Positions 21,576 to 33,177 of a stretch of DNA of 64,000 bases are shown piece after piece (position 1 is the stretch's first letter; the number at the start of each line of letters is the position of its first letter). The position numbers and the translations under genes were made by a program. The stretch is taken from contig OU452240.1 in assembly GCA_911728455.2 (NCBI GenBank), positions 4,721,913 to 4,785,912 on the forward strand, in the 5' to 3' direction. The notes beneath the pieces are model-generated. The model searched no databases. It was not told the DNA's origin and saw only the letters and a program-made list of their open reading frames with translations. The stretch is from Marthasterias glacialis. Its lineage: Eukaryota > Echinodermata > Asteroidea > Forcipulatida > Asteriidae.

Positions 21576-23268
21576 CACCAATAGGATAGATTTCAAGGAG
21601 CTTCTGGGAACAGAATCATCAGAACTAGAGAAGTAGAACAAAGAGCAGGATTTCTTTAGGATTTACCCTATCAAATTAATTAAAAAACAAATGGGTCGGC
21701 TGCATTTACAGGGTTGTTCAGGTTACGCCAAACATACATTTATTTTAAAGACCTTATCACCAGAGTTCATACAGAATTGTAAAAATAATATTTGAGTAAT
21801 GAACGGTCAGACAGTTGGAGGGTGGGGGTGGATGGGGCCAGAGTAATAATGGAACGGTCTGTTTTTCATGCAATCTTTACAGTCAAATCTATAAATATTC
21901 AAAAATCTAGAAATAACCTTTTGTCACGTTTGTCTCCCTCGGTGTTTAACTTATACAAATTCTTTCTAAGTTTTTCAGATTCCAACAGTTTTTTTTCCTC
22001 CTGGGTGCCCATGGCCCTTTCCTGAACAAGATTATTAACCCATATCTGCCTGTCTTTTAAGACTGGTCACGTAACATAAATACTGTTCCTGCCTAAGCCA
22101 ATGAAGCGCTTCTTGCTGCATCACAATAACGCTTTATTTACTGCCTTGCAAATAAACATGCTCCCAACAAACTTGATATTATCGCTTAGAGAAGGGGTTC
22201 GCCCCGGTGTTTCTGGCATGGTCGGCAACCGCTATAACAATTAATTATCCATGCACAAAACCAACCCTGCCTGTGTGATCCCTGAAAAGGGGTGTTGGTG
22301 CAGTGTATATCAAGACAAGACAAGACAAGAAGACTATTGGAAAGTGCACACAATTCTCTTTAATGTGGTATATATTTTGCCATGTTTCTCGTCTCATTTC
22401 ACCAGAAGCGAGAGTATAAAGAAAGACACTAACTGATTGTTCATCAGGTTTTCCCACATGTAAATTTTACAGCCTTTGTGTGTTCTACCGGAAATCTTGT
22501 AAGTAGGATTTGAATCATCATTACCTTGCATCATCAGAGTCCAGCATTCTCCTGAAGACGATCAGAGCACACTGATCGAAACGTTGAGTTGTAAAACGGT
22601 TCTTTTCAGAACCACCCCAACTCAAAAGAGATAAGAGCTAGCTACATGTTGTCTACCGCAAACCTTACTGTATAATGAAAATCTTGTCGTTCGGCAGATA
22701 TGGGTCTCAAAATTGCTATGCAAAAACAAGTTTTTGGATTGATTTTAAAAATTTAAATAATGATTCTATTAAAACAATTACCACTTTAGTTTGATAAGAT
22801 GATGATAAAAATCCAAAAATGTCATCACATCAAATCATGCAATCATAATGTAAAACAATCCAATGTACCGGTAGACGTAACATTTTGTGGATGGCATGTC
22901 ACTCTCGTAGAAATATAACGCAGAGAATTGCTGAGCTCAAGTGTCGTGTGTATTTGCTGTGCACGCCCTCTATGTCAGCTGCTGACGTAGAATATCAATA
23001 CCAGGTGACACGCCTGTATGGCAACATTAACCCAATCGACCCATGGGAAAGCTGAAATTTGACAGACAGCTAAAATGGTGGCGCGTCTGATTTGCCTCAA
23101 AGCAAATACGCACAGATAACGACACACACAGCATTCTCTGAGTTCAATTTCAATACTCTCTTCCCACAATCCCTGGCTTGGTTGGACCATTTTCACCAAT
23201 AGAGGGCCAAACTGATACTTCACAGCTCACTTTTTGGGTGGGGTGGGGTGGTACGAAGTTCATTTCAC
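21576..23268. other. 3' flank of SAMM50, intergenic
   Basis: This holds a SINE family 1 tail fragment at 22185-22245, a GATCAGAGCACACTGATCGAAACGTT element at about 22530-22640 (related to 49030-49120), and a fragment at 21588-21660 similar to 24025-24100. No exon was recognised. The SAMM50 3' UTR must lie at the right end. Confidence 0.45.
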
Positions 23269-26200
23269 CTACAAGAAGCTTACACCTACGCCAAATTGCA
23301 GACCAGAATTCACACTGTCAAATGCAAGAAAAAAACATTAATAAAATTAATATCAAATACCTATTTCTGACACAGAGGTACTGTCTTGCTATTGGTTGAG
23401 AGCAAGGGCCAATTTCATAGAGCTGCTTAAGCACTAAAAAATAGCTAAGCACGACAAAATTATGCTCACCAGACAAAGGTTACCAGCCAAAATATCAAGC
23501 CGCATGTACAATTACTGACTGGTATCCTGCTCATTTCTACTTGGCTGAACATTTCTAAGCAATTTTGTCTGCTTAAGCAGCTCTATCAAATTGGGCCCAG
23601 GTCACATACAGCTATGAAACTAGTGTAAAATTTTACGGGGTCACAAGGGGGTGCACCATTTCTTCTTGGGGGCACTTTTGGCCAATTATAATTGAAGTGT
23701 TCATTTGCATTTTTCCTAAAACAAGCCCCTTCTTCAGTGCACCTGTTATGCCGTTTCTAATTTTTTTTTATAAGATAACCTGACGTGGAGGTGAAAACAA
23801 ATGCATTGTCTGCGTGTAAATAGAAAGATAATTTGTAAAACCATTGAAATTTCTACACAAAAGCTTAGAAAATGTTATATTCTATTCTAGTAATTTTTAA
23901 TTGAAACGTCCAGGTTTTAAAAAGTGGGGGGGGGGAGGGGCACCTGGGGAAGGGGGCACAGACATTAATTGGGCAGCACATGCCCCTTCCCCTTTAATGA
24001 CGCCACTTGTCACATAGAGATTTCAAGGAGCTTTTGGGCAAAGCATCCTTAGTGCTAGAGAAGTAGAACAAAGAGCACAATTTATTTGTAACATTTGGAA
24101 CAACTAACGGCTGCTTTCCTCAGTGCTAGTGAACTAGATCAAAGAGCACAATTTCTTTGTAACATTTGCAACAACTAACGTCTGCTTTTTACCACCTTGC
24201 TGACATCAAAAGCTTTGAATTCAGATAAAAGTCTCATATTGTTTATTTTGTTTTTGTAGTTCTAAGTTTTTCTAAGTACACTTTTTTCTTTTCTTTTTTA
24301 ATTTTTCCAGCACCTCGGAATATGTTTAATCATAGACATATGGCGCTTTACAAATTTGTATTATAATTATATTTCTTATCTCTGTACTAACCTGTCCATA
24401 GGTTGAGCCGTCTTGGGTACGACATAGTTGAGTTCAAATCGTGCAATTCTACCTAGTCTCAAAATGATGCCTGCTCCGTAGCTCCACCGAAAATTCTCCT
24501 TCAGCTGTGCTAGGTGTTGGTGGATATTTTGTTCTTCTGTGGAAATGTTGTCAAGAAAAAAAAAAATATCGGGTGAAGAGAAATTCCTTGGGAAGTTCAT
24601 AACTTGAAACGAAAGAATTGACAATTTCGTCACAGTGTTGAGTAGAAAAGCACCAAACTCACCTAGATTAAGATTGCATAGGTTACCCGCATTTAAGAAA
24701 ACGTGGGTTCGTATGAGGTCGCCTAGTCCACCCCTCCCGGGCATAAATGGGAGAGGGGTGAAGAGATGGAGCCCTGCTGCCCAGTAGGCCTCACCCCCGA
24801 CTGCATCCCCTACAAGAAATATAGAGAACAGATAAAAAGAAATGTTTCAATTTGAAAACGAGAGGATGGGATTAATTTTGCTCTTCCAAAAATAAATGAT
24901 ATACTATACCTATATATTATTTTGCTTTTGCCCACACACCGATGTGTGTTAAGCACTGTACACTCAGTACTTTCCCAAGTCCTGTAAAAAAAAACCTCAC
25001 AGACATATTCTTCGGGTGGGATTCGAACCCATGACCTCTGCCACTCCAGAGCAGATGTCTTACCAACAAGACTACCGAGACTGCCTGATAGCTAGAGGCA
25101 GTTTGAATCATATTAGCAGTGGATACCACAACCATTATAATAGGTGTTATTTTTTTTAATTAACATCTATTATACCGCTATAATTATATAACATGGTATG
25201 AATTTAATCTTCCAAAAAACACACTTTTGTTTAATTGTTCTGCTACCAAAACTACCAGATCAAAAACTCATTTATATTAACAAATCCCCCAATCTGCATT
25301 ACGACCCAACCCTTGTTAATTAAACAATGGATTAAGTAATGCTTTAAAACTGGTTAAACAACCGATATAGTAGTTTATTGTAATCCATTTAATTGGTTTA
25401 AAGCAACCAGAAAATGGATCATGTAACCAGTTTAACCAGTTTGACTTTTAAGTAGTTATAACTTACCATCTGTGTGAGGACCAAGCCCTCGGAAATTGAA
25501 CCCCCTGACAGATGTCGGCCCTCCGATAAAAAACCTGTCGTTTATTCTCGTTTCTGTGTAGTTTAACGGTTTCATCAGACCAGCTTGGAGAGAGCAGGAA
25601 AGAACCTAAATAAATAGATAATAAGACTGGTTTAATGGTTTCCATAATCTATGATTTTGATCAGTTTTAATCATCAGTTTCATGGTTTAAATAATCAATA
25701 ATTTTAATGTTGATGTCAACAGTTTACAAAATTCATGATTTCAAACGGTTATTATCCACTTATAATGGTTTATATAATACATTATTTTGGTTGATTAACC
25801 AGTCCAACAGTTGATAAAACAGGTTGACAAACCAAGTCAGTGGTCAACATTATTCTAGTTGGTTAAACTTGGGTAACGTGCTTTTACGATCCATTATTTC
25901 AGTTGCTAATCAGTTTAATGGATTAAAAAAATCCATGAGTTGGTTAGTTAACAAGCAGTAGTTAACCAACCAAAATAATACATTGTGTACACTGTTGAGT
26001 TTACACAATTTATTATTTTGGTTAACTACTGCTCCTAACCAGTTTAACTGATTAAACAATCCATGATTTTGATTTGTTAACTAATTTAAAGGTTTAAAGA
26101 ATCTATGGTTTTTCACAAACAAGTACTCTCTTTGAAAACAAGAGTTTTTCTCACGCAATCTAAGAAAAGCTTCCTGTTCATCTGTAGCTCTGCCTCTCCC

Positions 26201-29200
26201 TTTAAGAACTGGACGTCCCCACCAAGGACTTTAAACCCTGCAAGCTCCTGAGACAGCTGCAGGAGGTACCCCTGTGTTGGGTAGATACGCTCATTGCGGG
26301 TATCCCTTGTATATACATGCTGTAGAATAAGTGAACAAAAAAATGTACACAGAGTATAGGGTTGGTAATTATCAGAAAAATATTTTTTTTTTCAGTAGTA
26401 TCAGTCTGAAAGCTTTCTGATTATGAAATTCATTCCAGTACCAATGTTCCATAGAAATATTTCTGTCTGAAATACTGTCAAAGTCGAATAAAATAGAATC
26501 TGAAGACCCCAATTTTAAGTTCGGCTGTAACGATCGAAATTAAGGACAATGTGTTTACATGCTGAAAAGTGTTCACGGTTTTTCACTGTTTTCTCCTGAC
26601 TCGGACGACGGATTGAACCCAAATTTTCACAGAATTGTTTTTTCATGCATATATTGAATCACACAAAGTAAGAACACTGGCACTATCAGCTTTACCAATC
26701 CTATAATTTACCTTTAAATCTGAATGTGGCGCGCCTGGCTAAGTGGTCTAGTGAACCAGATTATAGTGGCAAAATTATTGTGGTGTAGGTTCAAATCCCA
26801 GTAATGACACTTGTTATCACAGGAACAATGCTAAGTTTATCATTTATTGGATAGTTTTTAACAAAGTTTCGAAGGGCCTTAGACCGATACCAGCCCCCTG
26901 TCTATCAGGTCAGGGAGTAGACAGTTCCGGCTCAGTGTGCACTTACCTTGACTGATGACTTCACAGAGTGCCCTGACATCTCCCGTACTGCAAAGGAAGC
27001 TGTCCGCGACAAACAAGAAATGTCCCTCCAGCTTCCTTCCCATTTGAAGCTATGTTGGCCAAGAAAGCTTGGTAGCTACAAACACAAAAATTCAACAAAG
27101 TGGGAAGTATAATGTTGTGATTGTCTACGGGATGAAGATTTAATACGGACAAAATTTTACAGAAATTTGAACGTTTTATTATTATATTTATTAGTATTAC
27201 TATTATCACTAAATATTTTTCTTGTACATGTTGTAATCGAACCAAGGAGTCCTCAAAAGTGCCTAGCACTGTAACCTGTAGGCCTGAAGCTACCAGTGTG
27301 GTGAAGATGATGAAGAAATCTAAGTTTTAGTTGTTGTGGGAAAGCTTTAACTGGGAAACCCATGCAGTCAGGTAGGGACTGAAAACCCAAACCACATGCA
27401 AGCATCCCGTCCTAAGCGTGACTGGCACCAGGGTCCACAGAGCGGCGAGGGAGAACCAACTAAGTCAACTGGAGTACCTGAAGTATTTGGTTTACAGCGC
27501 ACAGACAAAATGAAGAGTCACAAGGATAAAGCTGACTACATACCACCAGATCAAAAAGCACTCCGTTGTCCGTTTCCTTGTAAGAACTAGACGGGAAATC
27601 ACCAGACGTCCTAAAAGCACTAGCTGTAAACCTGCAGCTCAGGAAAAACAGGTTTGGAATGGACATTAGAGAAACAGCGACATTGTATCTTGATTAAGGA
27701 AATAAAGGAGAGGTGGCGATGTATTAAGCAGCAGTTTAAAACTGGCAGGGTCATGGCAGTGTGATAACGCACACATGCGACGCTCAACTGTTGTGCATAC
27801 GCACGTGCGCTAATAGACTTACATTGAGTAATGGCATGTATTGATTTTGGGACGAGTTAATAGCGCCCACGTAAGCTTGTGCGCCAACACGCGTATGGCT
27901 TTAAGTACCAAGTGCGCGTTAGCCAACTGATCTAAAACAGCTCCAGCTACGTCTTTATCAGCTGTTTAATACCAGGTAAACATGGTCATGTGACCAACTT
28001 TCAATTAATAGGACTGCCTAAACTGTCTGGGGTACTTATGAATTTGTAAGAACGATGTATAATGCATGAGACAGACCACGTGCAACAACATTGTCATATT
28101 ATGTACAAGACAGGCTTAGTAAAAAAAAAGTTGTGTCTCAATTCTGCAATCTTCACAAATCACAGGAGTGACATACCTCTTGTGGATGTTCCCACGCAAT
28201 GGCTTAGTAAATGTTGTGTTGAAGCCGATGGAGTGTTTAGTGCCTCTTGAATACTCAGCCGTCAGATTCTCAGCCCTGCCAAATAAATTGGGGCATCGGA
28301 TTCCTAAGACCTGGAAAAGAAGAGATCGTCCAAATAATTCCAACGACATTGCCAAATGCAATGGCGTATTTTTTATTATTGTTTTTTTTTATGCAAGTCG
28401 CCAGACACACAAGGCCAGTAAGGCACTCGAGGTGTGGGCAACAAATCAACTGTTTTCCCAGGGGCCATTGTCACCTACTCCTAGGGCTGAAACAGGGTTA
28501 ACCCCTTTACATTCCGTAAGGATGTAGGCTTGGGTATCATCCATCAAAAGCCTGGCTGATGATGACCTCCCCAACTTATTATTTTGACATGACAAATCTT
28601 GATTTTCTGTTATACAAATTTTCACCACCCAAATTGGACTTTGTAGTGAAAAATAGCCTGGCCCTGAATTATTAAACATCACATCCAGCAAATGTAATTC
28701 TTATTGTTTATAGACAGGGAACCAGACAATGGCAGCCAAGGGTGGAGATGCAATGATCTTACCAAGCTTCCCTCGTTGTTTCCAACAGTGGTGTGAGCAT
28801 TGCCAGTAATCCTCCTCGTTTCTTTGACAATGACTGTGACATCTAAACCGTTTGGTCTTGCCTTCGGGCCTGAATACGAGATAAGAAAAATAAATTAGTA
28901 TATGGGTCTTTCCATGAAGGTGGAACACTAGGGAAACTGTTACATTGTTACCATTTATGAAGCTTTTTCACCACTTCGCCAGGCTACTTGGTCAATCTTG
29001 CTTTACATAGTATAAGTAACACTAAACATGAATCATAAAAAGGTTTTACTTGATTACTGTGGTGAAAAATAAATGTGATACAGTGCCTGCACTGATGTAA
29101 TGGGGACACCATAGGTGTGATATTTGGTGTCCCCGTTACATTGTGACATACATCCTTAATTTTCTGAGCCATGTGTACTTTAATACCCATGAAGGAAGTT

Positions 29201-32200
29201 TTTTTTTATGGATATGGCATCAAGTTTCTGTTGAACATTGCAAATTTGTTTATTACTGCCATAATATGTTACAAGCATAGTGTCCCTGTTACATCGTTAC
29301 CATGCATTTTTAAGAATATTAGCAAAAATATCAGGTAAGATAGTGTGGGAAGGATTTGAAACTTTCTGAAACACTTTCAACACCCAAATAAAAGGTGATG
29401 ATTGATAAACATAAATATTAGAAACAACATTTTTTCTAACAAAAATGATAACATTGAAAATGCCACAAATTGTGTCCCACTTTCATGGAATGACCCATAT
29501 TGAAAATCAACATTCCAAAGGCACTGCAGAAATTTGCACAGCTGCGAGCGTATATCTACTGCATCTTGGGAGCAGCAAGGATCCTACGAAAGACACTTGA
29601 ATCTAAGGCTACAGGATGTAGCCCGACTCAAAGAGTTACCAGCACAAAGAAAATTAAGATTTTCTTTTAACAAGCTGTGATATCACAAACAACTCACAAG
29701 TAATACTAACATTATTAATAATAGGCATTAATTTGACACTTTAAACCCCATTTAATAACAACCTCATGTTCATAAGGCCCTAAGCATTCCTAAAACCATC
29801 TCAACTCCTTTGGAGTATGCAGAACCGACAGACATAACAGTGCACAGGTTGCAAATCATTCATATCAACGATCTCTAACCTTGCAGGTGCCCATTTACTC
29901 CTGAGTAATGAGAAGCAGTTATAGCTAAGTGTCTTGCTCAAGCACACTAAGTGTCATGACCAGGATTCAAGCCCACACTCCGGTGACCTTGCCACCAAAA
30001 CTTGAGTTCAATGTGCCAGACCACAGAACTCTCTCTTAACAGTTTATTTTCCTTGAAGCTCTCACCTTGGCTGGCCCCTTGGCCTTGTGTTGGGTGGTTT
30101 TCCATAAAAAAAAAAAAAAAAAAAAAAATTGGCCCAGGTAATTTTTAGAGAAGGTGAAGAGGTCTATGAAAGAAAGAGCCAACCTTTGCTTGTGTCTATA
30201 AACACTCCAACTCCCTGGAACATTCCAAGCTCCTCTAGTTCTTGCTTCACGACACCCGACTTCAGGATGATGTCTTTGAAGGTTTGTGCTTTGAAGAGTT
30301 GATTGACATGTTTTGTCACCATGTCATCCTTGGTCCTACCTAGGCCTTCAATGCGTACTTTCTCAACCTTGACCTACATTTGGTTACAATACAAAGCAAA
30401 GGATGATTAACCAGTTGGAGGCAGTTGACGTGGATCCACAAAAATATTTGTCAAGCCAGCAAATGGGTGACGCTGAAAAGCACCATTGTGTCAAATCGGA
30501 ATAACGGAAGAAAGGTCGCCTGGCATTCCACTGCTAAGCGTGCACAGAGCATGCACACGCCGTCTAATGCTTTCTTTCACCCACACATAGAGAAAACATG
30601 GTCTTGAATATTTAGCCCATCTTTGGCTATTGCGCAGTGGTTTTTGTGTAATCCCTGATTACAGACCTTTGTTTTGTTGTTCCAAGAAGAAAATTATGAG
30701 ACATAGAGAGAGGATTCCACCATTGTTTATTTATTGTATTTGGCTCGATCATGTCAATGGAGGTATGTCAGAGTGAATTTCAGCTCAGAGGAGGGAGGTC
30801 AGCATGAACCAGGGATCCAGTCATTGTTCCGGGTTTAGTACCTATCCTATGCCAGAGCTTACGGCTGAGGTTTTGCCATTCAAGGTACACATATTTTCTG
30901 GAAAGAAAAAACAAAATCCCAGTGCTATAAAGAGAATCTTTGTTCTCTTGGCTTTGTCAAGTCGAGGTCTCTTTGTGCCAGCGGTACTCTCAAAGAAAAA
31001 TGATTCTGGCAATTCCAAGAAGATATTCTCATCAGGCTGGAAGGAAAAAAAAAGGAAGATTCACGAAGGTAAATCATATAAAAAAATCTTAAAACCATTG
31101 TAAATATTAAGTTTCAATCAAAAAGCCTAATCATTTGAAAAAAAGAAAAAAGAAAAAAAAATCACTTTCAATTTTACTTGCCTTTATATCGCCATGAAAG
31201 ACGTGATGATTCTGATGATGATCTTCGGTCATGTTGTCATGGGGATGGTCTTCATTCATTTTGTTTACCACTGGCTCCTTCAACAAGAAAACATTTAAAA
31301 AGGTTATTAAGTTCAAACAAACTTCCGTCTTTTAATGAATACTGCCAACAACAGAAACTATTTAAAAGTTTAAATGAAAGTTAACTGAATTCATGTTACT
31401 TGTGCTCTACTGCATATTGTTATGAAACATTTAGCAAAATATTCCAAACCCAACAGCCGTTTTTCACTTAAAAACAGCAATACTGTATTTTAAATCAGTA
31501 AAGTATACTGAAATGAAGTAATGCTGGTATTTCTTTTTAAACAGTATATATTTTGCCTGCACTGGCTTTCTTTTAGTTACTAGTAAATGTTATTAAGCTG
31601 GAATAAGACTGGCTCTGAACAATAAACGAACCCAACATGTTGGTTGGAAGGCAACCGTACTTTACTTTCCTTTTAAAAAAATCCTCCAGAGTTGTGAGTT
31701 GTGAGTTGTGAGTTGTACAATGTCGCCCCCTGACGGTGTCGCCCCCCGACAATGTCGTCCCCCGACAATGTTAAACTGTATGCACAATACTGTTTGCTAT
31801 TAATAGTCTGAAAATTATAATTATAATTATATAAACTACTATTATGATAACTGTAAATTGTGTCATTTAATTCACTTAAGGCTCCCTTATTTTGCACTTG
31901 GTTACCCTAAATCATAGTCAAGCAACCTGAAATAATTCACGGCTTTAGTTAAATACTACTGACTCCAAATAGTTATGAATACCAAGGCACTATAAACAGA
32001 CACAAACAGATTTTTATGACTGCGTGTAGACTTTATTTGTACAGGGTAGATGCATGTAGAGTTTATTTGTACAGGGTACATGTAGATGCGTGTAGACTTT
32101 ATTTGTACAGTACAGGGTAGATGCATGTAGAAGTTTTTTACAGGGTAGATGTGTGTAGTCTGTAGAGTTCATTTTGAAGGGTAGATGTGTGTAGAGATTT

Positions 32201-32687
32201 TTGTACAGGGTAGATGCGTGTAGGGTTGATTTGTGCATGGTGGGTGCTAGTAGTAGTACAGTAGAGGTTTTTGTACTGGGTAGATGCATGTAGAGTTTTT
32301 TGTACAAGGTGGGTGTTGATCTATTTTGTACAGGGTAGATGGTTGTACAGATTTTTATAGGGTACTTTTCATTTACTATTATTAGCATAACGCAGTCAGG
32401 CAGTGCCATAACCAACGCGTGCTGGCGCCCAAGCATGGTCTTGTTTTTCAGATTTCTGATTAGAGTGTAGTACTAGTAGTCTACACGGTACAGGGGGTGA
32501 CAAATATTGCCACATACATGTGATGTATCAAGCACCAAATGGCAAATGCATGCGGATGCGGCGTGCAGTTCTAACCCATGCGATTGTGTGTCCAACACTT
32601 TTTTAATATTTTACAGAAATGTATCGAAACTATCGCATCGGTGATCATTCAAATTTTCATATTTACCTTTGCATGAACTGTTCCCAT
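23269..32687 (-). CDS. SAMM50, sorting and assembly machinery component 50 (Omp85 family), complete
   Basis: Twelve coding exons on the minus strand: 32667-32687, 31182-31277, 30184-30373, 28763-28869, 28177-28310, 27544-27631, 26947-27075, 26155-26319, 25467-25605, 24663-24809, 24392-24536 and 23269-23314. All phases agree and give 468 aa, against about 469 in human. The protein is the core of the mitochondrial outer-membrane SAM complex that inserts beta-barrels. It starts MGTVHAK, as vertebrate SAMM50 does. Residues 40-127 are the POTRA domain ([11 protein letters not shown]). The barrel holds [37 protein letters not shown], the loop-6 VRGF (343-346) and [20 protein letters not shown], and it ends in the beta-signal [10 protein letters not shown]. 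Intron 2 uses a GC donor. Residues 16-37 are His-rich, unlike the acidic vertebrate segment. It shares its promoter region with LIN7. Confidence 0.96.
23409..23597. mobile_element. MITE family A, best-preserved copy
   Basis: The ends AATTTCATAGAGCTGCTTAAG and CTTAAGCAGCTCTATCAAATT are inverted. The interior shares AGCTAAGCAC, GGTTACCAGCCAAAATA and TGACTGGTATCCTGCTCATTT with the copy at 11877. It lies in SAMM50's last intron, about 95 bp from the final exon. Confidence 0.85.
23635..24010 (+). repeat. poly-G dispersed repeat in SAMM50 last intron
   Basis: Matches 3140-3290 (GGGGTGCACCA, AATTGAAG, AAGATAACCTGACGTGGAGGT). Its right part, a G-run with ACAGACATTAATTGGG and CCCCTT, matches 340-480. 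Together these define one larger degraded element. Confidence 0.6.
24020..24195 (+). repeat. two-copy tandem, about 75-bp unit
   Basis: AGTGCTAG(A/T)GAA(G/C)TAGA(A/T)CAAAGAGCACAATTT followed by GTAACATTTG(G/C)AACAACTAACG occurs twice in succession. A related fragment is at 21588-21660. Confidence 0.7.
24920..25095 (-). mobile_element. tRNA-derived SINE, family 2
   Basis: On the minus strand, CTCGGTAGTCTTGTTGGTAAG (A box) and GGGTTCGAATCCCACCCGAAG (B box) are followed by TTTTTTTTACAGGACTTGGG and an AGTACTGAGTGTACAG tail. The plus-strand copy at 54700-54830 shares GGTTCGAATCCCACCCGAGTA and GCACTGAGTATACAGC. The acceptor stem does not pair, so it is not a tRNA gene. It lies in SAMM50 intron 9. 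Confidence 0.75.
25295..26115. repeat. degenerate TTAACCAGTTTAA minisatellite spanning two SAMM50 introns
   Basis: Dozens of variants of (A)ACCAGTTTAATGG, GGTTTAAA and AATCCATGATTTTGATT follow one another, interrupted only by SAMM50 exon 9 (25467-25605). Unit spacing is roughly 40-50 bp but poorly kept. Both orientations of the AACCAGTTTAA core occur. Confidence 0.6.
26735..26850 (+). mobile_element. tRNA-derived SINE, family 1, head fragment
   Basis: GCCTGGCTAAGTGGTCTAG as A-box region and TAGGTTCAAATCCCAGTAATGACAC as B-box region, followed by a truncated body. It lies in SAMM50 intron 7. Confidence 0.65.
27165..27410 (-). mobile_element. SINE family 3 copy (SAMM50 intron 6)
   Basis: The reverse complement carries GTTTTCAGTCCCTACCTG, TTTCTTCATCATCTTC, ATCTTCAGGCC, CAGTG, CACTTTTGAGG and CCTTGGTTC, in the same order as the plus-strand copy at 56345-56605. 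Confidence 0.65.
29200..29700. other. SAMM50 intron 3, unannotated part
   Basis: AT-rich intron sequence. GTGTCCC-GTTACA phrases at about 29100-29145 and 29280-29300 recur loosely, but no defined element could be supported. Confidence 0.35.
29880..30020 (-). mobile_element. tRNA-derived SINE, family 1, reverse copy (SAMM50 intron 3)
   Basis: Reads in reverse as GGTGGCAAGGTCACCGGAG, GGGCTTGAATCCTGGTC, ATGACACTTAGTG, GCTTGAGCAAGACACTTAGC and the GAGTAAATGGGC body. Confidence 0.75.
30103..30129 (+). repeat. poly-A run
   Basis: An uninterrupted A-run of about two dozen bases in SAMM50 intron 3. It is possibly the tail of a retroposed element; the neighbour to its left is not identified. Confidence 0.8.
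30411..31070 (-). mobile_element. TTAA-flanked MITE (CCAGTTG termini), copy a
   Basis: TTAA at 30407-30410 is followed by CCAGTTGGAGGCAGTTGACG. The interior, in reverse orientation to copies b and c, contains GGTCGCCTGGCATTCCACTGC, TGTGTAATCCCTGATTACAGA, CAATGGAGGTATGTCAGAGTG, TGAACCAGGGATCC, TTTGTGCCAGCGGTACTCTC and TCAGGCTGG. The right end is decayed (AAGGTAAATC). It sits in SAMM50 intron 2. Confidence 0.7.
31682..31772 (+). repeat. two short tandem repeats in SAMM50 intron 1
   Basis: GAGTTGT units three times in a row, then three copies of a roughly 17-bp unit of the form CAATGTCG(C/T)CCCCCGA. Simple slippage-type array. Confidence 0.8.
32020..32360 (+). repeat. minisatellite, unit about 30-37 bp (TGTACAGGGTAGATGCATGTAGAG)
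   Basis: Around ten imperfect copies of TTTGTACAGGGTAGATG(C/T)(A/G)TGTAGA with length variation, in SAMM50 intron 1. The array reads open on the minus strand, giving a repetitive [15 protein letters not shown] peptide. That is a by-product of the repeat and not a gene. Confidence 0.9.
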
Positions 32688-32807
32688 TCCAGTAGTACTT
32701 AATGTTGATACCGCAAAAAGAAATTGCTAATTGATGAAATTGTAATGTAAGGTCGTTTATTTCAATTCAAGTTAACCTTCTTACTTTGATCGCAGGATCA
32801 TAATGGA

Positions 32808-32820
32808 GGTCGCCATCTTG
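32808..32820 (-). promoter_or_regulatory. YY1-like site CAAGATGGCGACC
   Basis: Matches the known (C/A)AA(G/A)ATGGCGGC consensus except at one position. It is 121 bp upstream of the SAMM50 start codon, in the orientation typical for YY1 in TSS-proximal positions. Confidence 0.5.
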
Positions 32821-32838
32821 TCAAATATTTCTAACATT

Positions 32839-32852
32839 CAACAGAGGGCGCT
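32839..32852 (+). promoter_or_regulatory. CTCF-like motif CAACAGAGGGCGCT (second copy)
   Basis: Identical 14-mer to that in the hydrolase bidirectional interval at 13522-13535. Confidence 0.3.
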
Positions 32853-33156
32853 TCTTAACAGCCCCTCTCACTTTTTCTCTTCCAGATATCGTTCTATGAT
32901 TATGATTATGTGTACAGGTAAAAAATCACCTGCTGACTTTGAGGGTTGAACTTTTTACTATCATTAAGGAACATTTTCACGTTAGGAATAGTTGATCAAC
33001 GACATTTTTATAACCTAACAAGTGTGGCAGTGATACATTTGCGAATCGAAGATTTGTTAAAATCACCAATGAATGATTATTGCCACATAAACACCCCTTC
33101 AAAGAAGTTAAAACGTCTAGTCTAATGACCTCCGAACTTACGCACGCCGTAAATCA

Positions 33157-33164
33157 TGACGTCA
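33157..33164. promoter_or_regulatory. full CRE palindrome TGACGTCA
   Basis: Exact cAMP-response-element octamer 13 bp before the LIN7 start codon, and about 470 bp from the SAMM50 start. ATF/CREB binding is expected from the consensus and is not shown. Confidence 0.5.
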
Positions 33165-33177
33165 GCCTACAAGCAAA

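Larger units (their letters stand above)
32688..33177. promoter_or_regulatory. putative bidirectional SAMM50/LIN7 promoter
   Basis: 490 bp separate the divergent start codons. Within it are a YY1-like CAAGATGGCGACC on the minus strand (32808-32820), CAACAGAGGGCGCT (32839-32852) and a CRE palindrome TGACGTCA (33157-33164). A second YY1-like AAAATGGCGACC overlaps the LIN7 start codon. Divergent housekeeping promoters with YY1/CRE sites are common in animals. Function here is inference. Confidence 0.6.

Noticed and set aside
31000..31103. Extra SAMM50 exon between exons 2 and 3
   Set aside because: The exon 2 GC donor and exon 3 acceptor already join in phase and align to SAMM50 without a gap; the segment is MITE copy a.
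32014..32436. 140-codon open frame on the minus strand with repeating [14 protein letters not shown] units
   Set aside because: It is a translation of the 30-37 bp minisatellite in SAMM50 intron 1.
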